NCBI GenBank assembly: GCA_007121785.1
Contig: SKJX01000110.1
Span: 1-35,555 of the forward strand
DNA length: 35,555 bases
From: Nitriliruptoraceae bacterium
GTDB lineage: Bacteria; Actinomycetota; Nitriliruptoria; Nitriliruptorales; Nitriliruptoraceae
Direction: 5' to 3'
A model generated the notes under the pieces. It made no database searches. It saw nothing but the letters and a program-made list of their open reading frames with translations, and was not told where the DNA came from. Every line of letters starts with the position of its first letter. The first letter of the stretch is position 1. A program made the translations under genes and the position numbers. Of the stretch, positions 27,602 through 35,037 are shown piece by piece.

Positions 27602-27635
27602 ACGCTACGTCACTCCAAAGGATCATGCAATAACG
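27602..27635 (-). promoter_or_regulatory. Promoter/operator of arsR-rhodanese 1, copy B of shared element
   Basis: On the minus strand TTGCAT (complement of 27625-27630) and TAGCGT (complement of 27602-27607) are 17 bp apart. The expected transcription start falls on or next to the A of the ATG at 27595, which predicts a leaderless message and explains why no Shine-Dalgarno site is present. The element is the partner of 26710-26741, so the regulator probably controls itself and the dsrE run together. Confidence 0.7.
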
Positions 27636-27711
27636 CAGGATGTCGGGACGTCGACGCCCGCCGGTGAGCGTCGTGGCCCGACGCCCCGCCCGGCGGACCA
27701 GGGTGGTGACG

Positions 27712-28071
27712 ATGGTTGCGAGCGGTCACGTGCACCCCTCGACCCTGTGGTCGCTCGTGGCTGGTGACCTTGACCCCGAGCAACTCGCCCACCTCGAATC
27801 GCACCTCGACGTCTGCTCGGGCTGTGCCAGAGAGCTCGCACGGACACGTGCGATCCATCGGCTACTGCGTCACCGTGCCACGGTCGAGATTCCGGATCCG
27901 GTGCGGCGACGGCTGGAGGCCACCATCGCCCAGCTCGGAGATCCTGCTGAAGAAGAGGCATCAGCGTCGCGGGCTGGTCTCGGGGACGGGGTCGAGCAAC
28001 GCGATCTGGAAGGCGCCGAGGTCCGGGAAGGGCTGTCCGATGCGTTCGATCAGCGGACCGATGCGTCGTAG
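27712..28071 (+). CDS. Zinc-finger (anti-sigma-like) small protein
   Basis: A 119-residue protein whose first half resembles the zinc-binding anti-sigma domain: HPSTLWSLVAGDLDPEQLAH, then HLESHLDVCSGCARELA with the HxxxCxxC pattern at His31, Cys35 and Cys38. No transmembrane segment is present, so it would be a soluble regulator, but no sigma factor gene is nearby. The ATG at 27712 has only a weak GGTGG upstream. It is divergent from arsR-rhodanese 1. Residues from about 84 on are read antisense to the methyltransferase gene (111-bp overlap) and look like non-native run-on sequence. The original stop may have been lost. Confidence 0.6.
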   Translation: MVASGHVHPSTLWSLVAGDLDPEQLAHLESHLDVCSGCARELARTRAIHRLLRHRATVEIPDPVRRRLEATIAQLGDPAEEEASASRAGLGDGVEQRDLEGAEVREGLSDAFDQRTDAS

Positions 28072-28653
28072 GCCGGGCATCGCGCCGGGGGCGTAGAGCG
28101 CTGCGCGGGTGCTGACGGGGCCGTAGGCAGCGAGCAGGGCTCGCAGCTCGGGTGGGGTGCGCAGGCAGGCGGCGGTCCACGGGGGGCGTCGCAGCTCACG
28201 GTGGCGTGCCAGGCCCCATGGGCTGCGTGGGTTGAGGGCCCCGATGGCGACGCGACCACCGGGTCGGGTCACTCGGACCAGTTCGCTGACGATGTCCTCG
28301 GCCGCGTCGGCGAACTCGAGCAGGGTCATGGCGACGGTCACGTCGACGGCGTCGTCAGCCAGCGGCAGTGCCGTCGCATCGCCGTGCACGATGGTGCCGC
28401 CGACGCGCTGCCGTGCGAGCTCGAGCATCGCCTCATCCCGGTCGATCGCGACCAGGTGGGCGCCAGCCTCCTCGAGGTCGGCGGTGAACCGGCCCGTTCC
28501 ACAGCCGACGTCGATGACCCGCAGCCCGTCGAGGTCGCCGAGCACATCACGCAACGTTGCCCGCTCGATCTCGAAGGCGTAGGCGCCCCAACCGTGCTCG
28601 AACCACGTGTCGTACGCGCGAGCATCGAGTGGTGTGTCCTGCGGGTCGGTCAT
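27961..28653 (-). CDS. Class I SAM-dependent methyltransferase, sulfur unit 2
   Basis: A 230-residue SAM methyltransferase. Motif I is VIDVGCGTGRF (residues 46-56), the acidic residue after strand 2 is in LVAIDRDEAML, and motif II/III regions are GDATALPLADDAVDV and VTRPGGRVAIG. This fits the Methyltransf_11 type. It has no Cys cluster of the ArsM kind, so arsenite methylation is unlikely. The start overlaps the MFS stop as ATGA, making it the last gene of the MBL-rhodanese, MFS, methyltransferase run. In this setting a thiol or sulfide acceptor is possible but inferred. Its 3' end overlaps the zinc-finger gene on the other strand. Confidence 0.85.
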   Translation of the reverse strand: MTDPQDTPLDARAYDTWFEHGWGAYAFEIERATLRDVLGDLDGLRVIDVGCGTGRFTADLEEAGAHLVAIDRDEAMLELARQRVGGTIVHGDATALPLADDAVDVTVAMTLLEFADAAEDIVSELVRVTRPGGRVAIGALNPRSPWGLARHRELRRPPWTAACLRTPPELRALLAAYGPVSTRAALYAPGAMPGLRRIGPLIERIGQPFPDLGAFQIALLDPVPETSPRR

Positions 28654-29939
28654 GACGCGGGTGCCTGGCCTCGGCGAGGTGTGCGGTGTTCGGCCGGGTG
28701 GGTCTCGCGCATACGCAGGGCGACGTCCAGGCCGGACACCGCCGTGATGGCGGCGACCACCACGATGGCGGCCGCCAACGTGTACAGGTCCGCGAGGACA
28801 CCGGCGAGCACGGCACCGACGGCGAAGCCGATGTCGCGCCACAGTCGGTAGACGCCGACCGCGGCCCCACGCCAGGTCGGGTGGGCGACGTCACCGACCG
28901 CGGCGATCAACGTCGGGTAGGCCATCGCGGTGCCGGCCCCGAACATGGCGCTGCCGACGGCCCAGACGGTGAAGCTGTCGCCGAGCGCGATCACCAGCAG
29001 GCCGGCCGCCTCACTGAACTGTCCACCAGCGATCAGCCATTTGCGGCCGATGCGGTCGGAGAGCGCCCCGGTGAACAGCTGCCCGACGCCCCACACGGCC
29101 GGGGCGATCGCGACCAGCAGCCCGACGGTCGATAGCTCGAGCCCGCCGAGGGCGAAGAACACCGGGAACAGGCCCCAGGCCATGCCTTCGTTGAGGTTGT
29201 TGACCAGGCCGGCCTGGCTGGCCGATGACATCGACCGGTCACGCCAGGTCCCGAGCGCGAACACCTGCCGGGCGGACAGCTCGCCGCCGTGTCCGTTCGC
29301 GCTGGTCACGTGGTTGGCGACCTCGTGGGCGACATGGCTGGCGGTCTCGCGCACGAACACGCTGGAGAGCCCGATCCCAAGCGCAGCGAACGCGAGACCG
29401 AGCAGGAACGGGGCCGGGCGCAGCCCAGCGGTCTCGGCGATTGCGCCGGTGGCCCAGGCGGCCACCGCGATCGCGCCGTAGCCGGCGGCCTCGTTGAACC
29501 CCATCGCGGTGCCGCGCTTGGCCGGGCCGACCAGATCGATCTTCATGATGACCGTCACCGACCAGGCCAGCCCCTGGTTGACGCCCAGCAGGACGTTGGC
29601 GAACACGATCCAGCCCCAGGACGGTGCCCAGATCAGCAGCAGCGGGACGGGGATGGCGAACAGCCAACCGACCAGCAGCACCGGTTTGCGACCGAACCGG
29701 TCGGCCAGCGTGCCGGCGAAGTAGTTCACGATCGCCTTGGTGAGCCCGAACGCGGCGATGAAGGTCAGCATCGCGGTGTAGGCGGTGAGCCCGAACTCCT
29801 GCTCGGCCAGCAGTGGCAGCACGGTGCGTTCCATGCCGACCATGCCACCGACCAGCGCGTTGACCGCGACCAGCAGCACGAACTGCGGCAGGTTCTCCCT
29901 CAGCCCCAGCTGCAACGGTTTGCGATCGGTGCGGGTCAT
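28650..29939 (-). CDS. MFS transporter, sulfur unit 2
   Basis: A 429-residue major facilitator with about twelve hydrophobic segments. Motif A is well kept in both halves: GTLADRFGRKPVLLVGW after helix 2 and GALSDRIGRKWLIAGG in the second half. A long polar central loop around residues 205-235 contains SHVAHEVANHVTSANGHGG. It overlaps the MBL-rhodanese gene upstream and the methyltransferase gene downstream by ATGA junctions, so the three are one transcription and translation unit. It is not closely similar to the first MFS (24323-25537) by eye. Cargo is unknown; a sulfur oxyanion or organosulfur compound is a guess from context. Confidence 0.9.
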   Translation of the reverse strand: MTRTDRKPLQLGLRENLPQFVLLVAVNALVGGMVGMERTVLPLLAEQEFGLTAYTAMLTFIAAFGLTKAIVNYFAGTLADRFGRKPVLLVGWLFAIPVPLLLIWAPSWGWIVFANVLLGVNQGLAWSVTVIMKIDLVGPAKRGTAMGFNEAAGYGAIAVAAWATGAIAETAGLRPAPFLLGLAFAALGIGLSSVFVRETASHVAHEVANHVTSANGHGGELSARQVFALGTWRDRSMSSASQAGLVNNLNEGMAWGLFPVFFALGGLELSTVGLLVAIAPAVWGVGQLFTGALSDRIGRKWLIAGGQFSEAAGLLVIALGDSFTVWAVGSAMFGAGTAMAYPTLIAAVGDVAHPTWRGAAVGVYRLWRDIGFAVGAVLAGVLADLYTLAAAIVVVAAITAVSGLDVALRMRETHPAEHRTPRRGQAPAS

Positions 29940-31285
29940 GCCGACGCTCCGATCTCGAGCTCACCGAGCTCGTCCGGGCCGCCGGCCAGCACGGCGACGT
30001 CCTTGTGGCCGGCACGTTGCAGCAGGCTCGCGGCCGACATCGCCCGCTCACCGTGCCCGCAGTGCACCAGCAGCGAGGTGTCCGGGATCCGCTCGGTGGG
30101 CTGGGTGAGCGTGCCGAGCTCGACGTGGGCCGCTCCGGGCACGTGGCCGGCGGCGAACTCGCTCGTCTGGCGGATGTCGAGCACCTGACGGTCGTCAACA
30201 CCGGCTGCGTCGACCAGCGGGACGGTGGCAAGCTGGCGGCCGGCCTGTCGCCAGGTGTCGATGCCGCCGGCCAGCTCACCGACCAGACGTTCGAACCCGA
30301 CGGTCATGGCCGCCCACACCAGGTCGCGGCGATCGATCGCGTCGTCGACGATGAACACCACCGGGCGGGTGCGGTCGACCAGCCAGCCGAGCCACGTCGC
30401 GAACGGTGGCCGCCAGGGGTTGGACAGCGCGCCGGGGACGTGGCCGTCGGCGAACGGGCCGATCTGGCGTACGTCGACGATCTCCGCGCCGTCGGCCACC
30501 GCCGCGTCGAACGCGTCCAGATCCAGCTCGGGCCACGCCGGTGGTGTCGGGCCGTGGACGGTCGGGCCGGCGCGGTTGACGTCACGGAGCTCGAGGAAGT
30601 AGGGCGGGTAGCTCCCAAGGCCGACCAGCAGCCGGGCCACGAAGGTGTCCTCGTCCGGATCGTCGACCAGCAGCGGGTTCGACAGACGCTCCTGACCGAT
30701 GGTGGTGGTGCGCTGCCCACCGCCCGCCACCGAGCAGAACGACCCCCCACCGTGCGTTGGATAGACCGCCAGGTCGTCGGCAAGGGTCAGCAGCCGCTGG
30801 TGGATGGAGCGGTAGGCCGCACGGGCCAGCGGCTCGGTCTGCTCGGCAGACAGCAAGTCTGGGCGCGCGACCCCGCCAGCCATCAGCGTCCCCCCGGAGA
30901 ACAACGCCACCGGACGGCTGCCGTCACGCAACAGGTAGGCCAGGTGTTCCGGGGTGTGCCCGGGGGTGGCGATGACCTCCAGCGTCAGCCCACCTAGGTC
31001 GAGCACTTCACCGTCACCCAGCGGCCGGTGCGCGTACGCGAGGTCACTGCCGGCGGGGGCCAACAGCTGCGCCCCGGCATCGACGAGCTCGCGACCACCG
31101 GAGACGAAATCGGCATGCAGGTGGGTCTCCACCACGAACCGCGGCGTCAGCTTTCGCCGCTCGAGCTCACCCAGGTAGGGCCGCGGATCACGCTCCGGGT
31201 CGATGACCAGGGCACCACCATCGCCCAGATCCACCACGTAGGCGCTGTTGCCCAGCCCCTCATCCACCAGCGGGATGACGTTCAT
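29936..31285 (-). CDS. MBL-fold/double rhodanese fusion (persulfide dioxygenase-like)
   Basis: A 449-residue fusion. Residues 1-240 are a metallo-beta-lactamase fold of the persulfide dioxygenase/CstB type, with ETHLHADFVSG (His55, His57, Asp59), TPGHTPEH (His110) and PTHGGGSFC (His178). The Asp that completes the iron site in ETHE1-type enzymes (FTGD) is replaced by Gly132 (LFSGGTLMAGG). Residues about 265-350 form a rhodanese domain without the active Cys (VVFIVDDAIDR). Residues about 365-440 form a second rhodanese with HCGHGERA (Cys409). The ATG at 31285 follows GGAGAGGG. It heads a run with MFS and methyltransferase genes and faces arsR-rhodanese 2. A role in handling sulfane sulfur is likely; dioxygenase activity is uncertain. 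Confidence 0.88.
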   Translation of the reverse strand: MNVIPLVDEGLGNSAYVVDLGDGGALVIDPERDPRPYLGELERRKLTPRFVVETHLHADFVSGGRELVDAGAQLLAPAGSDLAYAHRPLGDGEVLDLGGLTLEVIATPGHTPEHLAYLLRDGSRPVALFSGGTLMAGGVARPDLLSAEQTEPLARAAYRSIHQRLLTLADDLAVYPTHGGGSFCSVAGGGQRTTTIGQERLSNPLLVDDPDEDTFVARLLVGLGSYPPYFLELRDVNRAGPTVHGPTPPAWPELDLDAFDAAVADGAEIVDVRQIGPFADGHVPGALSNPWRPPFATWLGWLVDRTRPVVFIVDDAIDRRDLVWAAMTVGFERLVGELAGGIDTWRQAGRQLATVPLVDAAGVDDRQVLDIRQTSEFAAGHVPGAAHVELGTLTQPTERIPDTSLLVHCGHGERAMSAASLLQRAGHKDVAVLAGGPDELGELEIGASA

Positions 31286-31301
31286 GTCCCTCTCCAGATA
31301 C

Positions 31302-31317
31302 TCAAATGTCGGCTTGA
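31302..31317. promoter_or_regulatory. Putative ArsR operator, site 1
   Basis: TCAAATGTCGGCTTGA, a near-palindrome with TCAA/TTGA ends, 17 bp upstream of the MBL-rhodanese start. It agrees in 14 of 16 positions with the reverse complement of site 2 (31348-31363), giving TCAAAYGTCGGYTTGA. Centres are 46 bp apart. Confidence 0.65.
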
Positions 31318-31347
31318 ACAGAAGCGTGGCCGATCGCGAGCCTAAAG

Positions 31348-31363
31348 TCAAACCGACGTTTGA
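31348..31363. promoter_or_regulatory. Putative ArsR operator, site 2
   Basis: TCAAAC-CGAC-GTTTGA has exact six-base arms. It lies 35 bp before arsR-rhodanese 2, just ahead of a possible -10 box TACGCT (31371-31376), and overlaps where a -35 box would be. The most likely binder is the ArsR-rhodanese protein encoded to its right, controlling both divergent units. Confidence 0.68.
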
Positions 31364-31397
31364 TTGGGGGTACGCTGGTGGTGGACAGGAGGCGATC

Positions 31398-32078
31398 ATG
31401 ACCACGGGCACGGCGTCCCGCCGTCAGGCCAAGGACGCGCTTTACGACGGGTTCGCGACCATCGCTCGGGCGCTCGCATCGGGCCGGCGTGCCGAGATCG
31501 TCGACGTGCTCTCCCAAGGCGAACGCACCGTCGAGGAGATCGCCCGTGAGATCGACCAGTCGATGGCCAACACTTCGCACCACCTCCGCGCGCTCGCCCA
31601 GGCGAAGCTGGTGTCCACGAGGCGGACCGGCACCCACATCCACTACCGACTCGCCTCCCCGAAGGTCGCCGACGCATGGGCCGCACTCCGCGATCTCGCC
31701 GCCGAGCAACTCGACGAGATCGACGACCTCGCCACGGCCTACCTCGGCAACCGGCACGAGCTTTCGACCATCACCCGCGACGAGCTGCTCGCCCGGCTCG
31801 ACCGAGACGAGCTGGTGCTCATCGACGTCCGTCCCGAAGCCGAGTACGCCGCCGGACACATCCCCGGCGCCATCTCCACACCACCCGACCAGCTCGACAC
31901 CGCCCTTGACGAGCTTCCCGACCAGGGCGAGGTCGTGGCCTACTGCCGGGGCCCCTACTGCGCTCACGCCGACGACGCCGTACGCACCCTGCAGGCCCGC
32001 GGCCGCCGCGCACTCCGACTGGAAGACGGTCTCCCCGAATGGGATCGCCACGGCGGGACCATCGAACGCGCCAGCTGA
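31398..32078 (+). CDS. ArsR-rhodanese fusion regulator 2
   Basis: A 226-residue fusion of an ArsR winged helix (residues about 10-100: RRAEIVDVLSQGERTVEEIA, SMANTSHHLRALAQAKLVST, wing RRTGTHIHYRL) with a rhodanese domain (LVLIDVRPEAEYAAGHIPGA) whose active loop is CRGPYC (Cys183, Cys188). Unlike regulator 1 it has no Cys in the DNA-binding half; the place of Cys34 is Ser39. Any sulfur signal would have to be read by the rhodanese loop. The ATG follows AGGAGG at ideal spacing. It is divergent from the MBL-rhodanese run, with two matching operator sites between them. Confidence 0.9.
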   Translation: MTTGTASRRQAKDALYDGFATIARALASGRRAEIVDVLSQGERTVEEIAREIDQSMANTSHHLRALAQAKLVSTRRTGTHIHYRLASPKVADAWAALRDLAAEQLDEIDDLATAYLGNRHELSTITRDELLARLDRDELVLIDVRPEAEYAAGHIPGAISTPPDQLDTALDELPDQGEVVAYCRGPYCAHADDAVRTLQARGRRALRLEDGLPEWDRHGGTIERAS

Positions 32079-32647
32079 TCCGGGGCGCCGTCATCGTTGT
32101 CGGATCGACCCTGACGGTCACATCGCCGACCACCTGATCGCGACCGGCCAGGGCGAGTGGTCCATGAGCTGGGCCTACTACCACAGCCGGATGCCAGCGC
32201 CTGCTCAGTGTCACCTCAGCCGGACAGCTCGCGCCCATCGCGTCCCCGCCCTACCTCGTGCTCATCACCCTCGCGAGCCGAGACGAAAGAACCAGATACC
32301 ACTACCTACGACCCGGCGAGCCTGCCCGTCTCGGCATCGAACTCGAACAGTCCGCTTCGCCGATCTCGCCGGTGACATCGTCCGGATCGAGGTGGATGCC
32401 CTTGCCAGCTCCAAGGGGGAAGCGGGACGGCCCGACCACCGCCGTGACACGCGAGCTCGCCGGCCGTCGCCCGCTCCGCGCTGTCGGGCGAGGGTCGGGG
32501 CGCAGCCGCTTGACCGCCGGATGGGGCTTTCGCCCCTTTCGGGCGGCAGGCGGTGGGGCACGATGACGCCGGTGGTAGGACCCGTGTGGCTTCAGCCGGT
32601 GCCTCCACCGTCGCGTGCTTGCGGTGCGCCCGCGTGGAGGTGGTGGC
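32079..32647 (+). other. Gene-free stretch with a possible nucleoside-phosphorylase scrap
   Basis: No intact gene is seen in these 569 bases. In one plus frame, about 32225-32350 reads GQLAPIASPPYLVLITLASR followed by DERTRYHYLRPGEPARL. The RDE-x-T-x-YHYL-x-P pattern recalls RDEGTSYHYLPP of PNP/UDP-type nucleoside phosphorylases from memory. Stops and frame changes interrupt it on both sides, so it would be only a fragment. The segment 32270-32310 is less GC-rich than its surroundings. Confidence 0.3.
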
Positions 32648-33436
32648 ATGCTCACTGACCGGGAGGCGGGACTGCGGCCGGGTCTAGTGCTCATCCACGG
32701 CGGGTACCACATGGCGCGCTGCTGGGCGCCCACCGTCGCCGAACTTCAACGTCAGGCCCCCGACGTGCCGGTGTTGGCCGTGGACCTGCCCGGTCGAGGG
32801 GACTCACCGGCCGATCTGGGGTCGGTGACGGTCGGCTCGTGTGTGGATCGTGTCGTCGGGCAGATCGACGCTGCCGGGCTCGGCGAGGTGGTGGTCGTCG
32901 GTCATTCGCTGGGCGGGCTGACCGTGCCGGGGGTCGCGGCCAGGCTGGGTGCGGCCCGGGTGGCCCGGCTGGTGTTCATCGCCACCCTCGTCCCACCCGA
33001 GGGCACCTCCGCTGTGCAGTTGATCCCTTGGCCGCCGCTGCGCTGGTACATGGCCCGGCTGCTGCCCCCCGGCAGGTCACGACGCCCCCCACCGCGAGCT
33101 GCCGCGCGGCTGGGTTTCTGCAACGGTATGACCCGGCAGCAGCGTGAGCTGGTCTACGACCAGCTGTGCCCCGAGGCGACGAACCTGTTCCACGAGCCCG
33201 CCGACCGGGCCCAGATGCCCGCCTCGGTGCCACGCACCTGGATTTTGCCGCGCCGGGACCGGGCCTGCCCGCCCCGCTACCAGCGCCGCTACCTCGACAA
33301 CCTCGGTGGTGTCGACGAGGTGATCGAGATCGACACCTGCCACGACGTGATGGTCAGCGAGCCCGCCACGCTCGCCGCCATCCTCGCCGAGCGGTGCCGT
33401 CCGGGCCGGGCCGCCCGGGTGGACGCGCAGGGCTGA
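32648..33436 (+). CDS. Alpha/beta hydrolase
   Basis: A 262-residue serine hydrolase of the alpha/beta fold, esterase-like. The oxyanion region is LVLIHGGYHMARCW (residues 13-26). The first strand-helix is LAVDLPGRGDS. The nucleophile elbow is VVVGHSLGGLT with Ser87. Likely partners are Asp204 (LPRRDRACP) and His232 (IDTCHDVMVSEP), completing the triad. Length and the late HDVM-x-xEP motif resemble plant-type methylesterase/hydroxynitrile-lyase relatives common in actinobacteria. The ATG follows GGAGGTGG. No signal peptide. It is intact, unlike the ABC genes directly downstream. The substrate is unknown. Confidence 0.87.
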   Translation: MLTDREAGLRPGLVLIHGGYHMARCWAPTVAELQRQAPDVPVLAVDLPGRGDSPADLGSVTVGSCVDRVVGQIDAAGLGEVVVVGHSLGGLTVPGVAARLGAARVARLVFIATLVPPEGTSAVQLIPWPPLRWYMARLLPPGRSRRPPPRAAARLGFCNGMTRQQRELVYDQLCPEATNLFHEPADRAQMPASVPRTWILPRRDRACPPRYQRRYLDNLGGVDEVIEIDTCHDVMVSEPATLAAILAERCRPGRAARVDAQG

Positions 33437-33501
33437 GGCGTTGGCGGCCACCGTCGCTGACCGGGAACCACACGAAGCGCCAGGGATGGTCAGCGAGGAT
33501 C

Positions 33502-34310
33502 GTGCCGTGGTGCCTACGTCTGGACGGGGTGAGCAAGCGCTACGGACCTGTCACCGCCCTCGACGGCGTCGATCTCGACGTGGACGCCGGCAGGGTGTTC
33601 GGGCTGCTGGGGCCCGACGGGGCGGGATAGACCACCGCGGTCAACCTGCTGGCCGGGCTGCGCCGCCCGGACGCCCGGCGGGGAGAGCTGTTCGGTCGCG
33701 ACCCGCGCCTGCCCCGAGCGCGGGTGCGGCTGGGGGTCACACCCCCCTAGGAGACCGGCATGCCCGACGTGCTCAAGGTCGGCGAGCTGCTCGATCGGGC
33801 TGCGGCGCACTTCCCCGACCCACGGGACCGTGACGTGCTGCTGGCCGAGTTCGGGCTGACCGAGCTGGCCGGCCGTCGGTTCGGCGGACGGTCGGGCGGG
33901 CAGAAGCGCCGGGCGACGGTCGCGGCCGCCTTCGCCGGCGATCCGGAACGGGTGCTACTCGACGAACCAACCACCGGGTTGGACGTGACCGCGCGACGCG
34001 GCCTGTAGGCAGCGTTGCGCCAGACCACCGAGGCGGGCCGCACGATCCTGCTGACCAGCCACTACCTCGAGGAGGTCGAGGCACCCGCCGACCGGGTCGT
34101 GGTCCTGGCCGCTGGCCGCATCGTCGCCCGCATCGAGCGGCACGGCAGCCGCATCGAGCTATTTCGGAGGACGCCGACGCGCTCGTGCGCGCTCTGGTCG
34201 ACCACGAGATCGGCTTCGGCAGGCTCGAGGTACGGCCCGCCAGCCTCGAGGAAGCCGTCCTCGCACTCACCGAGCCGTCCGCGACCGCAACCGGGACGGA
34301 GCTGCGATGA
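33502..34310 (+). pseudogene. Broken ABC transporter ATP-binding gene (three in-frame TAGs)
   Basis: A full-length ABC-2 type ATPase gene, similar to drug exporter ATPases of the DrrA kind, interrupted four times. From the GTG at 33502 (AGCGAGGA upstream) it reads LRLDGVSKRYGPVTALDGVD. TAG at 33628 replaces the Walker A Lys (GPDGAG-stop-TT). TAG at 33748 stands where relatives have Gln (TP-P-stop-ETGMPDVL). The signature region RSGGQKRR and Walker B VLLDEPTTGLD are intact. TAG at 34006 stands at an expected Trp (RRGL-stop-AALR). A frameshift near 34160 then moves the C-terminus (EDADALVRALVDHE) to another frame ending at 34310. It overlaps the permease ATG as ATGA. Probably a pseudogene; sequence error is possible. 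Confidence 0.85.
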
Positions 34311-35037
34311 GCGTGTTCGTCGCGCACGTGCGCTCCCGCACCCTGGACTACGCGCGCACGCCCTTCGCGATCGTGCCCACCCTGGCGTTCCCGACCATGG
34401 TCACGGCGTTCTTCCTGCTACCCAAACTGCCTGCCGACGAAGCAGCACGAGGACCGGCGACCGTGCTGCTGTTCACCTTCACGATGATGACGATCTTCAT
34501 CTTCGGGGCTGGCATCGCCCAGGAACGCCACCTGCCGTGGGAGACCTTCCTGCGCGCCCTGCCGCTGCGCGCCTCCACCGCACGCAGCGCGAACCTGCTC
34601 GTCGGGCTGGCCTTCGGCGCGCTCGGAGCGCTGCCAGCGATCGGTCTGCTGGTCTGGCAGCTCGACGTCACGATCCCGCTCATGCGCTGGCTGACGCTGG
34701 TCGCGGCGGTCCTGCTCGGAACCGCTGCGATGGGAGGTATCGGGCTGACGATCGGTCACGCGCTGCCGGCCAAGGCCGCGATCGCCACGGCAAACGAGGG
34801 TTCCTGCCGATGGCGTTCGTCGGCGGGCTGCTCCTGCCGCCCGAGATCCTGCCCGACTGGGCAGGGATCGTGGGCTGGGCGACCCCGATGCGCCCGTGGG
34901 TCGAGCTGAGCTTCACAACCGCAGAGGGTGGCCCCGTCCAGGGCTGGCTGTGGCTGCTGCTGGCCGTCTGGGCGGCCGCACTGTGCACTCTTGCCGGGTG
35001 GGCCTACCGACGCGACCAGATCCGCCGCTACCGGTGA
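34307..35037 (+). pseudogene. Frameshifted ABC-2 permease gene
   Basis: Partner permease of the broken ATPase. From the ATG at 34307 it reads MSVFVAHVRSRTLDYARTPF with several hydrophobic segments (VLLFTFTMMTIFIFGAGIAQ, WLTLVAAVLLGTAAMGGIGL). Near 34795, after KAAIATANEG, the frame breaks. The rest of the protein (FLPMAFVGGLLLPPEILPDW, then MRPWVELSFTTAEGG) continues in another frame to the stop at 35035-35037. A single indel would restore a permease of about 243 residues. It could be an assembly error, but the ATPase partner is also broken, so loss of the whole transporter is more likely. Confidence 0.82.

Noticed and set aside
33502-34310. Recoding of TAG as a sense codon in this genome
   Set aside because: The diguanylate cyclase at 17549-19330 ends naturally in TAG, and the ATPase and its partner also carry frameshifts, so gene decay or sequence error explains the stops better.
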